64,000 nucleotides of DNA from Massospora cicadina (Eukaryota > Entomophthoromycota > Entomophthoromycetes > Entomophthorales > Entomophthoraceae). The stretch spans positions 36,477 to 100,476 of the forward strand of contig JAKSZP010012158.1 in assembly GCA_022478985.1 (NCBI GenBank), in the 5' to 3' direction. Position 1 is the stretch's first letter. Each line of letters starts with the position of its first letter. The notes below the pieces were generated by a model. It saw only the letters and a list, made by a program, of their open reading frames with translations. It ran no database searches and was not told where the DNA came from. The translations under genes were made by a program, and so were the position numbers. Shown here in pieces: positions 33,025 through 45,559 of this stretch.

Positions 33025-36000
33025 CCCAGTGGATTTAGATTATAATATAGTCACATCTACAATGAGAAGTTTTTATAGTCATTGTATAGCTACTTAGTTA
33101 ACCCACTCTTTTTATCGCCAGCTTAATCTTATAAATCTAGTACTAGTTTTTAAAAACACACAAACAGGTTTTTCTTTAATGCTTTTAGATAATTTCATTA
33201 AAGTGAGATTAAGTTAGTATTAGTGATAGAATATTGTTGTATTAAGTTTCTAAAAAACTTTTTCACTACCTTATAGAATTTCATGTTTTTCATATTATAA
33301 AGTAGTGTAACAACTTAATGAAACATGGTTGGAGTCTTGTTTTCGTTTTGATTCTTAGTACCATGTTTTTTCTTTGCATTATCTGAGGTCAGCTAGGTAG
33401 TAATAGCTTCCACTTTATTTGGGTTGGTAATAAATTATTGAGGCAATATGATGCTCTAAAGATTAAGCTCAATTGTACAGAGAGTATTTTTATTTTATCT
33501 AATTTAATGTTGTCTTCCTACCTTAAGTGGATCAATAGGTAAATTTTCATAATTAATTATGTAAACTAAGTGTGTAAACTCATATGTCGTTATGGTAGAT
33601 GGTAACACACCTTCTGAGTAGTCCCATTAATAAACCATAATAACCTTTTGGAAGAATATAGGGACTTAAATAATTCCAAAAGGCACTTTGTTATATAAAC
33701 TTTAAACACTTTGTCTTAAAATTTGGTATAGGTCTTTCTCCATGCCTAATTATTAATATAATATAGAGATGTTAATATTGGAGGAACCCAATTTCACTTT
33801 GATAGTTAGCTTGCGGATCCCTTGTAACCACTCAAGCAACCAAGCAACAAGAAGTAAGATGGCCCCAGAGCCTCCTATCCAACGAGGGTCCAGCCATCTT
33901 ACCAAAGGACTTTTGGTTGTGATATGCGCTATGATTCCTAAAAATGCTTAAAATAAAATTACAAAAACCCAAAAAATTTGGTCTTGATGCTCTATTGTAT
34001 AAACTGGGGAAAAGTGAAAAGCTAATTAAGCCAGTGTCTTTATTTGTGATATTACTGGCCTATATAAAGGGAACAAGGATTGGGATTACCGGCGCTCTAC
34101 TCAGGGGCTGCGTCCTTTGATTAGGGGGCAGGTTCCTGGGTTTGCGCTTTGTATAAAGGGTCAGAATGTGAAATTTTTCTAACAATTAGGGTTGTGTGAG
34201 GTGATGGGGCACACCATTATTGGTTTTTCCCAAACAAGCTATAAAAACATTTCTAAAGATTGTCAAATTGAGACGCGCTCCACCCACGGCAGCCTGGCAT
34301 TTAATTGGCATGGAAAAATGAAAAGGAATATTGATGAGATAATATAAAAGAGAGAGCAATAATTGGCAAATGAGTTTTTAAATTCTATGGCAAAATCTGA
34401 TCATTGTATCATGAAGTTTAACAAAAATTTGTTTTCAGGATTTTAGGATTTGATTTTATAGGTAAAGTTGGGAAAAGGGGTAACATTATAAAAACTTACC
34501 TGAATTAGAGATGCCACTTCAAATGTGTATCTAAAAATTTTTGCTTCATAAGAGCCTAATTATCTCAATGTACAAGCTTATATGTAAGGTGAGAACATGA
34601 GCAACCATAAAAGAAAGAGGGTTGCTTGCCTTAGAAAGCCTTAAAAAAATCTATAGTGAAAACTATTCATCTCCTATAGTATTAATGATGCATACAATCA
34701 CAGGTAAGGGATATGCATTTTAACTTTAACTTTCATAGTTAAAAGTTGATCTACATATTTACAGAGCTTCTGCTTTTCTTAAAGTCTACAATAATTAGGT
34801 ATAAAATGTGATTTGTTAGTTTAGATTAAGCGATCAGCAAAAAAGAATAAAGGCAGCTTAAACAAACCCAAGATTGAGGTATTTATAGTGGCATTTGGTT
34901 TTTGGCTAGTAATGAATTGGCGCTTAGGCGTCAGATTTTTAATGCACATGTAGGACACACCAGAAATTTAAAGTAGTCTATATGAGCCAATTACCCTTAA
35001 AAACACACTAAACCTAGTTATTGATAAGGTTATACTACTAAGAAACAGTGAAAGCACACAGTAGTCTATAAGTACTGATAGTGGCTTAAGGGGTTGTGAT
35101 AATCATCTGAGGCCTTCTTCAAACTTAGAATAACCATTTCTAATAAAAACCAGATTTCTTTAAAGTGATATGTCTTTACTATATCTTTAAATACTGGATT
35201 CCCATCAGTACAAGACTCAGGATTGTTGCTATTAGCAACATGCCAGAGGTAATATATTAGATACTCATAGTGCCTAGATTGTTGAATTGGGTGAAATTAG
35301 CCTTCTCTAGAAGTTTAGAGGTTCCTAGCAATTCTTGGTGGACTGGAAATATTTCCATCCTAAAGATATTAAATTAAAATTAAGTATAGTTTGTAAAAAG
35401 TACTATATCAAGAAAAAGGTTAGTACTTGAAAAGACCAAAGGAAAATCAGGTTGTGATGAGTGATAGGTGAGTACCACGTGTGAGGGTGGAAGGAGATTT
35501 AGGAATGAAGGAGGCAATGGCACAGTACAAGTTCAGAATGAGGTAGATCAGTATGTCTTATCAAAGGCTGGACTGAGATTAACTAATGGTAAACAAATAA
35601 ATGGTTTCCATTATATTTTACTAAGAATCCAATAATTAATGAGGATTGATATGTGATATAAGGTGATTAATGGGGTTATGAGAGTAAAACACTAACTACA
35701 TCCTTTGTTTAATATCAAGAAGTTATTTATCTGGCTTGGGCATTCTGCTCTATCTCATCAGCAAGTGGAGCACTAACGGGGCAATTTATCCAGAATTTTT
35801 GGGTCATAAACTTGGAATTACTATTCAAAATTTACTAGTGCTTGAGATATAAGATACTTAGTAAATTTGGGCGTTAGTACTACAAACCATTGTTATATAA
35901 ATTACAATATTAAATCTGGGCCATAATCCCAAATAAAATCAAATAGTAAATATAAAATTAATGCCAACAAAAGTAATAGTTTAGTTGAAAACTATCAAAG

Positions 36001-36865
36001 TAATTGATAAATTTTAATCCTAAAATCAAGACTTCATCTAAACAGGGGTAAGACTGACAGCCAGATATGGTAACTTAACTGCATATAGGAATGCTGACCT
36101 ATATTCATATTATTTTTCTGAAAAGAAAGGATAATATTAAAGTTAGCCTCAGGCTTTACACCTTTAGCTCAATTGGCCTATTAGGGATAAGATAATGACA
36201 AATAGTTGAGGTTCATAATGATAATAAAAGAGAGTATCAATGTTTTTATGCTAATGAAGGGGCTTAAAAATAATGAAAATTATTTGAGTTTTAGGGCTAC
36301 AATTTTGAGGTATATTAACATATAAAATGTTTTGAGTTTAGTGTTAGTTATGGTGAAGAGCTTATTATAGACCTTCCAAACTACCTTTAAATAGCAATGT
36401 CTTTAATATAATTGAAAAACTCTCTTGTAAGCAATGTGGCCTTATAAAGTTAATGATATTTGTCAGATTTGCCAAGTAGGTAAGAAGCTTTGACCTTGTG
36501 TTTTTGATAAAATATTTATTATTTAATCTCTGCTTGTCTCTATTTATATTTATGTATTGTTTGATTCTTTAATAGGCTTATGGCCCAAAAAATATTATTA
36601 AATAACAAGTTAAATAGCATCAAACATTTATAATTACAAAATGCTTTGTTAAAAAAACCAGGATGTCTCACCATTCAGTGTTACACTAGCTGTAATAACC
36701 AAGGGTTTATTTTTGCATTATCACTAATTTTATTTTACCTTTTATACCCTCTATCTATTTAGGTAAAATCCATTCTTCAATATAAAAAATCTAAGATAAT
36801 AAATCCTAGATCTTTTTACACTGTTCCTTCCTGAATTCAATACAAAGCTAACTTGTGTTATAGGG
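33025..36865. other. AT-rich sequence without recognisable features
   Basis: No open frame above 60 codons except one at 33769-33951, no retroelement motif and no LTR edge on either strand. A short imperfect inverted repeat, GTAAGATGG ... CCATCTTAC, lies at 33855-33903. It is probably very old repeat debris. Confidence 0.6.
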
Positions 36866-36869
36866 GAGA

Positions 36870-37115
36870 TTCTGAGTAGTGGTAGCATGGCGGGGTGGTT
36901 TCTACTCCACTCTGGGTTGGGTTTTGATTACAAACAGGTTCAAACCCAGCAAAGGCTAAAAAACTCAACGTGGAATATTTGTCCCAAGGTCATCCCGCCT
37001 TGTTTGCTCATAATATGGAAGATCTTTCTAATCCCAAGGGTTGATATCTGCACCAAGAGTTTATCCTTAAAGGTATATATCCCTGGTTATTGATTTAATT
37101 ACGCTTAATTTACCT
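36870..37115 (+). mobile_element. possible second tRNA-derived SINE
   Basis: Box A-like TGGCGGGGTGG (36888-36898) and box B-like GGTTCAAACCC (36938-36948) sit about 40 bases apart in a tRNA-like block starting near GGTAGCATGG. A body and a tail TATCCCTGGTTATTGATTTAA (about 37076) loosely resemble the 61.7-kb element tail. No target duplication was found, and the head differs from the SINE at 26331. Confidence 0.4.
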
Positions 37116-37749
37116 CTAGTTATCAATTTAAGCCAAATTGCATTTATTATTGCCTTAGCAAAGTAATATTCCCGCTAAGATAATCTAAAGTGTTAATATC
37201 CCTAGTGACAAAATAGTTCACTGGGAAGCCGTCAGTGATAGTTTGACTCATAATCATCTATCCTTTGAAGGACTACTAGCCATCAAACCAGAAAATCCAG
37301 AAACTGGTGCTTTCTATCAAGTGCTTCCAAGGCTACCTGGTGAAGATGTACCTTCATAAATATTAAATCATTCCAGCAATAAGAAAAAGATGATTTTACA
37401 CAATAGGTTCCACTCAAGAAATCAAAACAGGATAAATAAGGATAAGAAGGAGCTCCTCTACCTTGCAGATATAAAGAAGTACCTTTTGCTGGTGGGTTGA
37501 AGAGCTGAACCTACCTGGGTGTCACAAATGCCATGGACATTTTGAGCCATGGGCTAATTGAACTGATGAAGACAGCAATGGAAGAAATGAGGTTTGAAAT
37601 CAAATTTGATATGTGATGTGCATCATTTGAAAACAGGTTGAGATAATCAAGGATTATGTCAAAGATACTGCTAAACAAATTTCAGAGGTTGACTATAAAT
37701 TTTAAAAATAACGAAGCAGCGGAGGAAGCATTAAATAAGACATAAGATG

Positions 37750-39650
37750 CTATGAATAATGATACTTTTATGCTTTGCTGAATTAATCCTAGAAGAATTC
37801 CACCAAATCTACCACTTATCCCAAAAAACCTGGGATAATTTCATAAAAATGGCTTTTCATAGCCAGTGAACTGAAAGCTGGCACCAAATCTAAATTTAAG
37901 AAAATAGTGATGACAATATTAAATCACCCTTCACTGAAACTCCACACTATTCTGATGTTGAAGTCAGAGCAGCCACCCTGACGGCCTCAGCGCCCTTTCT
38001 AGTTACCTGAACCAAATCTAAAGTTTTACAAGAAAACTTGAGTATAATTTTGCAGCTGATCCAGAACCTCTTGTCAACCCAAATGGAGCAGCTAAACCAA
38101 TTGACTGCTTCGCCGCTTTGTTTCCCAACAATGAGATTACAGCTGCTCAATCTGGCCAGCTGAAAAATTTTTGGATCAAAATTTGTTTCCTTGCTGAGGC
38201 TACCAGAAACCCCAATATTCACTCAGGTTAGCTGAGGCAAATGACCTCAAGACCAAATTGCTCTCTTCTACAACTTAAATTTATTACCAACCTTTTATTT
38301 TACAAAGTATTTTTCTAATACTTTAAGATTTTCTGATGGCACCAGAGAATTTGATTTCCTTGAAAAAATCTAACACATTTTTAAAATTAATAATATAGGC
38401 TACTGCTTAACCACTTTGAGATATCATTGCAAAGCTATACTCAAATTCTCTTGCCTTCGCCTACCTGCCAATCAAATTTCTCTTTTCAAACTACAACATG
38501 AATTCTAAAGCCAATTCTATCTGCATTTATCTCCTCAACTTTATTCTCATGATCATCTTTACTACCAATGTGAGCTGCACCTCCGTCAAATTAGCTAGTG
38601 ATTCTAGTAACCCTAACTGCTTTGAGTTTAATGGCAACACACTCAGACTGTCCGCCATTTATGAGTATGTTGTCAACGTCTATAATATCAGGACGATTAT
38701 TTGCTCCATTATTATATCTTTTCACAACTGTAAGTTCACCTCAACGTTCCTGAAAAGGACGTCAAGGTTTCTCCCTGCAAAGGATCACTTCTTCCAGCCC
38801 TAAAGCAGCTTTATGGACTCAACCGCAGAGTCATTTAATAATATTCATATGGCTGCTTTACTTAGATTTTTTGTCATTTTCGCTCTGGCCTCCCTCTACT
38901 TTACTGCTTCTTCCATACACCCAAAATGTCAGAATGCTGCCTATGCTCCTATGTCTCTTGTCTTTCTCAACCCTCTTGCTGGCGCCAATATATGTATTTA
39001 CAAAATTGTATACCACTTAAAGAATTCTAACGCCAAATTTTATTCTAGAACAAAACCTAAACCAAGTCAGCCCGTCAGTTCTAATGACAAAACAAAGGCT
39101 GTTATTCTTAATTTGGGAAAAACAACCAAAATAATTTGACTACTATTTTGGCGCTTGCCTTGGATTTTCAATCTTGATACTTCCCAATCCAAGTATATAT
39201 TTATACATTGATACAATAAACTTCTATTATAAGACAAGCCTTGACCAAAAAATAATGTGAACTTTCCAACTGCCGTTACATATTAAAGCATGGCTATACC
39301 AAAAATTTCTGCCCTCTGATGTCACATCAATCAGGAATACACCCAAATCCTTCCTTTGGCTATTTCAACAACTATATCTGACCTTTAAAACTAATGTCTC
39401 TTTACAAAAGTTTGCCCTTACTAGATGCTTTAGTGATCTTTCATTAATTAATACTCCCACTGGATGCTGTATGTACCTTTGCCAAAACCCTTTACCAACC
39501 TTCTATTTATATACCATCAGACTTGAATATAGAAGAGATGCCACACCACCATGCAAACCTGAGGTTCAGTCTAACACAAGCAAGCTCCATAAAATTGTTT
39601 TCTATTCTTATACCTAGTCTCTCAGCCCATATACTGAGATAATGCTTGCC
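37750..39650 (+). pseudogene. retroelement gag relic
   Basis: Plus-strand pieces read like a Ty3-type gag: helical VLQENLSIILQLIQNLL and STQMEQLNQL (about 38020-38110), FSDGTREFDFLEKI (about 38332), LTTLRYHCKAILKFSCLRL (about 38407), and KAWLYQKFLPSDVTS then SLQKFALTRCFSDLSLI (about 39287-39450). Order and spacing suggest more than one broken segment. The ORFs at 38498-38803 and 38813-39139 lie within it, but I recognise no domain in them. It may be the 5' part of the element whose RT-integrase lies at 41.95-44.43 kb. Confidence 0.4.
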
Positions 39651-40044
39651 AATCCTGAGTGGGGTGAAATGCTAAACACTTGGGACCCTGCCTCTTAAAA
39701 ATTAAGCTGGTCAAAGTGAACCAAACAAAAGCAATGTTGATGAAAGGATTTGTCATACCACTGACTGACTACATATTATGAGACTGTAAACCAACTCTTT
39801 CTCATTGGGTCAACACCTATCTCAACTACCTTGGGTTATTACATCCAGACCTACTCTGGTAATTTAGGGACCCTAACAATGCTTTATGACCCTGACAAAT
39901 TCATCATTACCCCAGTCAAGGCTTGGAGGGGGCAGTGCCAGTATTTCCCTATTAGGTGTGAATCCTCAACCTTGGGCTCTTGGTGAAATTTTTAATTTAT
40001 GTAATCTCCACTATATCTATTTTAAATTTTAAATTTTAATAAAG

Positions 40045-41945
40045 GAAAGCTGACCAGGGATGGACATTACTCATACAAAACCAAGATAAGTGAACTTAAA
40101 ACAAAGGTTAAACGCCCTAAATGAGTGGCGAGACACTAAAACAGAAGAAAAAAATAACCTATCAGGTGTATCAGCGGTGAGCCGCTTATCCCACCATGGC
40201 GGAGGGAGAGGGGGATCAGGCGAATTATCTATTTCATCTTCACCCTTGAATAGGCGGATCAAAGCTGAGAGCAATAGGGTTGGGGCATCCACAGGATGTG
40301 GGTCGAGGTAAAAAAGAAAATTGTTGAAATCATTAATGACAATTTGGGCCTGGAGCAAAGCCTCCAGGAGTTCAGCAACATGGTATTCATCTTGTATGTG
40401 TGCGTCAGGAAGCTGGGCGAATTTCATAATATTGACTCTGGTGATACACGTGGTGGGGGAAAATTCTGCCAGTGCAGCAACATGCTTGACAGTGGAGGTG
40501 GCAGTTTCATTTAGTTGTTCAATTTCCACTTTTGAAACCATAGGGAAATTGGGAGGGAATTGGGAGACATGGATCCCTTTTTTAAATAAAGCAATAGTGA
40601 GTGCCACAGCTTTGTGGAAATGGAGACTATCAGGTGAGGCCACCACAGCCTCATCAAGTTCATGGTTGCTCAAGAATGGGGTAGCAATGGGTTTGGGGAC
40701 ATATTTATTGGGCGGGAAAGGGGCATCAAGTCTGAAGGTAGATATGGTTCCAAATTGATTAAAAAGTCTAGAGGTTGACAATTTCCTAGATATTGTTATT
40801 TCATCCAATAGATCCCAGGGATTTTGGTTGAATAGGATTAAGTCAGAGAGACGTGGCTGTGGTTGATTAAGTTTTGGAGCGAGAAACTGGTTGCTTTGAA
40901 TTTGAGTCCAAACCTGCTCCTTATTGGGTAGATTGTGAGAAATTTGGCCAGCTTAAGTTGGAGTTGTAAAGTTTTGCTGTTTTTTTGAACATTCAGCTGG
41001 AGGGGGTGGGGGCAGCCAAAACTCCCCACTTAAACGCTTTTTGTGTGGCCTCACATGTGGGCTTGGCAGTTTCTGCATTTTTTGAACTATGGCATCAGGC
41101 CTTTTTAGAATGATCCAACTCATGACAGAGGGGGCAAACTGTGCACCCATTGTCAATGCGAGCCCAAAAGAAGTGATCCGGTGTGGATGGGATATAGGCA
41201 CGTGGTGGGATGTGCTGGGCTATAGTAGCCTGGTGGGGGTAATAATGCCATTGCCTGTGGTGCCGCTAATTGTTCAGCACTGCTCAGGACAAGGAAGTGG
41301 AGGATGGGGTTTGTGCCATATTTGGACAGCCCTCTCATCAATTATTCATAGAGTGTTTGAGGGGGAAGGTGTGAAGGAAGGTTTGCAAAGGTCACCACAA
41401 ATGTGGTGTCACTGGGGAGACATGTACAAGTGGTGGTAATGGGTGTGTTTTTATATATTAAGGGCATAGCTGCTGCGGCAGCTGCATCCTCTTTGGTGGA
41501 AAAGCCTATATCAAAATAGCCCTTGTAAGGGCGGAAGTTGATAAACTGAGCTGGTGCAAAGGTGGCCTTTGCCAGCTCAATTATTGCTTTGTCAGCATAT
41601 GAGAAGAGATGTCTGTACTTGACGCAAAGGCAAAAGTGAATATTGGATTGGGGTATGGCTAGGGGGTGGGGGCAGGTTGGTGGGACCACGCTAAGTGTAA
41701 AAAAAGTCCCTTGGAGGGACAAATTGGCCCAATGCATTAGGCGGGCTGGATTAGCCAGTTCACACGCGTTTGCCTGCTGGGCAATAAATGCTATCAGGTG
41801 GAGCACCGCTGCCTCACACTGGGGCAGCAGATGGTGGATCTGCAGACATAAATTTGGATATTGGTGCGGTGAGGCAGTGGTGGAAATTTGACTTGTTTTC
41901 TAAAAATCGCTTGAAATAATATCAAGTGGAAAGAAAGGTTTATTA
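40045..41945 (-). mobile_element. gag-only LINE derivative, copy 1
   Basis: On the minus strand from about 41945: an ORF1-type N-terminal domain (41806-41342), a zinc knuckle region, a proline-rich stretch, a C-terminal domain (40808-40150), and a 3' end TAATGTCCATCCCTGGTCAG followed by AT-rich sequence. There is no endonuclease or RT between ORF1 and the tail. The 5' end AAGTGGAAAGAAA resembles copy 2 near 63620. It lies between retroelement gag debris and RT-RNase H of a plus-strand Ty3 element. Confidence 0.7.
40071..41806 (-). pseudogene. ORF1-like gag protein of copy 1
   Basis: Residues of the first piece: FCLCVKYRHLFSYADKAIIE, RPYKGYFDIGFSTKEDAAAA, VVTFANLPSHLPPQTL, homologous to LINE ORF1 at 2575 (VDIGFTMAEQVDAAA, FEDLPTDLPHDF). 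Next MMRGLSKYGTNPILHFLVLS, then a knuckle CPLCHELDHSKKA at about 41100-41140, whose last Cys position is a TGA stop. After proline-rich sequence, the 245-codon frame 40808-40071 has PFLSNHELDEAVVASPDSLH, then FHKAVALTIALFKKGI, and ends near PPPWWDKRLT. The same C-terminal module occurs in copy 2. Its function is unknown to me; I infer RNA binding from the knuckle and the ORF1 domain. Confidence 0.7.
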
Positions 41946-43688
41946 AGTTGAAACCTTTAAAGTTCACTTTTTTCCAGAAACAAATAGATTTTCTTGGACA
42001 TGACATTCAGAGATAGGAATCCAGCCCTTTCAGGATAAGGTTGAAGCTAATTCAAAAATCCTGCGCCTAAAAACTTCTGAGATATTCAGGTGTTTCTAGG
42101 CATGATGGGGTATTACCATCAATTCATACCCAAGTTCTCCCAGCTAGTGAGCCTCACATCTGACTGTTGGATTAAAACACTCCTTTCTTGGGCGCTAAAC
42201 AAACGGCCGCGTTTGAGACACTAAATAAATTGCTTCAAAAAATGCCCTATCTTATGTCATTCTATCTATGGTAAGCCCTTTATCTTGTTTACTAGATCCT
42301 CAGATTATGCTGTTGAAGCCATCATGGCTCAATTGGATGATGGTGTAGATCATCCAGTCTCATACTTCAAAAGATGTTGTCAAAAGCTAAGCTTAAACAG
42401 CGTCACAGAAAAGGAGTGCCTTTCTGTCCTACTCTTTGTTAAATATTACAGCCCTTTTTATATGGAACTTCATTTTACTGTTGTTACTGACCACGCCTCC
42501 TAAAAATGGCTGCAAAAAATGATGGATCTCATTGGACGGTTGACCCATTGGGCCTTAAAGCTCCAACATTATGACATAAAAATTGTACAATGAGCTGGAA
42601 CCCACCATAAGAATGTGACGGGTTGACTTAGCTGCCTATCCTTCACTTAGATAAAATTGAAGCGGGATGATATCATGGCCTTCTTATGACCCCTGATGTT
42701 TGGTAATATGAGGATGAACCTTTCAAATAAAATGTTTGTGTGACACTACCGCAACACCAAGGTGGGGTGGGAAGATATACAAGAAGGTAGGAGTAAATTT
42801 TTTGCCTTATCTTTGACCTTCGATATGAGTACCTGCTATCCTGGAGGCCCATTATACTCTGGGGCACACTGGAGTGTGGAAAACACATGTTTGGATTAAA
42901 GATTGGTACTATTGGGAGGACATCGTTGAATCCATTATGAAGTCCTGGATTCATGCTCAATCAGTAAAAGAAAATCTGCTTCAGACCATGTATCAATAGC
43001 AACCCACCACGCTTCAAAAACACTTCTGCATGATAAATTATATGTGATAGGTCCCCCCCAGACTACCAGCGGGAAGCGCTACATACTAGTGGGAATTGAT
43101 CATCTTACCAAATGTATAAATCTGTTACTTTCCCAGCCCAAACTGCCACATCTACCGCCACCTTCCTATATCAGAATATTTTTACACGTTATGGTTTCCC
43201 CCAGATTCTACTCTGTGATAAAAGGAAAAATTTTACCTCTAGAGTGGTCAAGATCTTGATTACCTCCATAGAACTCAACAACTTTTCTCAGCCCCATATA
43301 ACCCTTCTACAAATGGTACCATAGAAAGAGAAAATGGAACTTTGGTATCTATATTGTGAAGAAAAACCATTTCTGATTCACTTCAATGGGATCAGTTCTT
43401 GCCTGATGCCCTTATGACATATTGTATCAGCTATCATAAGATCCTTAAAATGTCTCCTTTCCGCATCTTGTATGGACAAGAACCTGGGGTACCCGCTCTC
43501 TTATCCAAAGATGTTTCTCTTCTAGGACTGATGATCCTTACAAGGCAATGAAGAAATTGGCCAAACATATCATCCAGCTACAGCCTGATGCTATGACTAA
43601 TTCTGCCAAACCAAACACCAAAGAGGGTCAAGTAGCTAATGAGCTCAGACCACCTTACTCTTTATTTCGACCTCTGACTTGGTTTTAT
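41946..43688 (+). pseudogene. RT end, RNase H and integrase of a C-like Ty3 element (F)
   Basis: Starts abruptly in the RT thumb/connection (KLKPLKFTFFQKQIDFLGHD, about 41945), then GVSRHDGVL, RNase H at 42285-42503 (VTEKECLSVLLFVKYYSPFY, VVTDHAS) and integrase: zinc-domain debris near 42840-42960, QTTSGKRYILVGIDHLTKCI (about 43061), a second-Asp region near 43210 and ISYHKILKMSPFRILYGQEP (about 43428). It resembles C1 more than A or B and has no chromodomain. Interrupted at 43694 by a solo LTR. Confidence 0.75.
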
Positions 43689-43693
43689 ATTAT

Positions 43694-44253
43694 TGTTGGG
43701 TTTCCCCAAAATGTGCTCGCTGGTGCTAATGCAGGGGAACCCAACAAGTAGGCTGACTGCAAGGGGCTGGCGTCAGCCAAGAGGACAGGGGCAGCTCTGG
43801 ACGCGACAATGGACGAGACTCCATTCATTTGAGTAAATTAAACTTAATAAAGATATAAGATAAAATAGATCTTATGAACAGAAGTAGTTTATTATAGTAA
43901 TAATTAGGATTCATATAGAGTATTTTGGGACACTTGCCTGAAGGATTGTAGTGGCCCCATCCAAGTAGGGTTTCTCCTAGCCTTCTGGATTGCCCACTAT
44001 TCTGACCTTTACTTGGATCAAGCCACACTTGTGACCAGGTCAGGTGAGATCCCAGGTCACATGTCCTAAGGAAATGGAATGTACCATTTCCTCAAATTCA
44101 GGGTAACTTATACCAAGTCCTGAATTTGATATACATATAGGTTTGACTCTTATTTTCAAATCTAATAATCTGTTTAGGATTTACACCTCTTGAGGGGGAT
44201 GTTAATCCTTCCCCTGGACAAGGCTTACACCTAACCCAGGGAAAATTCCAGCA
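43694..44253 (+). mobile_element. solo LTR, Copia-type ends
   Basis: 560 bp with perfect 5-bp target duplication ATTAT (43689-43693 and 44254-44258), starting TGTTGGGTTTCCCC and ending TTCCAGCA. The first 60 bases form a stem-loop (GTTGGGTTTCCCC against GGGGAACCCAAC). It splits the integrase C-terminus of element F. No internal coding sequence remains, so it arose by LTR-LTR recombination. Orientation could be either; I give plus because TGTTGG starts are common in Copia LTRs. Confidence 0.85.
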
Positions 44254-44258
44254 ATTAT

Positions 44259-44434
44259 CATGACTGCATCACTCCCAAAGTTGAAAACTAAGTCCATTTG
44301 AGAAAACCTTTTGTTTTCATCATAAGAGAGGTGATGAATATTCCATCAAATCTTTTGCTTCTAAAGTTATTATCAAAAGAGTTCATAGACGTTTTTTGCC
44401 TTGTTCTCCACCACAACATTATTGAAGGGGGTAA
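44259..44434 (+). pseudogene. integrase C-terminus and polypurine tract of F
   Basis: Sequence after the solo LTR continues the F integrase (frame with VHRRFLPCSPP near 44375), and GAAGGGGGTAA ends at 44434 directly before TGTCAG, a PPT-LTR junction like those of C1, A and B. Confidence 0.65.
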
Positions 44435-45540
44435 TGTCAGACAATTGACGTTTGACTAGTAAATAAGAATATTTTTGGTATGAAATTTTCCGGTTTTTTT
44501 AAAATAAAGTTCCAAGCCAATCCTTGTTAGAATCTAGTCAGCTGGAGTAATGATTCTACTCCATGTTTTCAGACAATAACTCAGATCAAGTTAGTGAGGT
44601 TATGGCGAACTCCCAGCATAAATGGGCTACTGGCTCAGGAGTCCTCACAAGCACTAACTTGAGTTTAATGCAAAGCCCTAAGAGAAACAAAGCCCTTTTT
44701 ATAGACTTGAAGGGGGGTTCTGGGGATGAAAATATTAGACTAGCCAATCAGTCACTGGAATCTCTGGTAATCAGCTGAGGTGATAATACTTTCCTTATGG
44801 CTGAGTGAAGGAATTATGTTAAAATGCTATCTTACAGATACACATCCCCACTATGGACCCATTGCCCAAAATTAAGCCCTATTGTGATGAAATTTGTTTC
44901 TAGAGTTCTGATAGGCCAAATTTCCATTTAGACAATTTGAGTTCCCTCTGCTTATCATAAAATCTCTCATATCTCACAATTAGCCCCCAAGTACCATAAA
45001 TAATGGAAGGAGTTATCTAATAAATTATCCTTGCTTTATTAAGCCAAGATATATTATCATTCACATTTCTAATATTAAAATTTATATATATCTGTGGTTT
45101 AAAGTTAGCCCAAAATCATAAAGAAAAAGAATGTTTTCATACTCTGGTAACTGCAATATTGTTGAAATCCTGAGCCCTAAAAGCACCAATGATCTCCAAA
45201 CTTGCCAATATTCTAACAGATATTGTCAGTGGGGTGGTAAGAATTCTAAACACAATAATTTGGCTACATATAAAAGCATGGGCGCTTATGCATCACAATC
45301 CGTCATAACTTAAAATTGATGAATTGAGTGTGGCGTCAAAGCAATCTGCTGTAAATAAGTAATAGATTAATCCTGGCGTCAAGTCACATCAAAAAACCTT
45401 CTTCTAAAATAAAGGTTTAACAACATTAAAATAATGAAATGTTTGATTGGACCAAATTACAACAGGCCACCTGAATTTTTAAGTGGGTTTTTAACCTCCC
45501 ACCCCCTTCCTCAGTCACTTTGTGTACACCCCTAATGCGC
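44435..45540 (+). repeat. probable 3' LTR of F and unassigned sequence
   Basis: Starts TGTCAGACAATTGACG immediately after the PPT. There is no second copy in the window to fix its end. The rest to 45540 has no readable gene; a GC-poor region with TATA-like words at 45075-45095 is all I see. Confidence 0.4.
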
Positions 45541-45559
45541 AAGCCAATCTGGTAAGATC

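Noticed and set aside
33769..33951. 60-codon plus-strand ORF
   Set aside because: Isolated, no motif, no neighbouring coding signal; expected by chance.
33025..36865. Possible host gene in the region without known repeats
   Set aside because: No long frame and no splice-site-linked coding pieces that I can recognise on either strand.
40090..41439. Plus-strand frames of up to 145 codons
   Set aside because: Antisense shadows of the gag-only LINE derivative; the minus strand is conserved with 61.7-63.5 kb.
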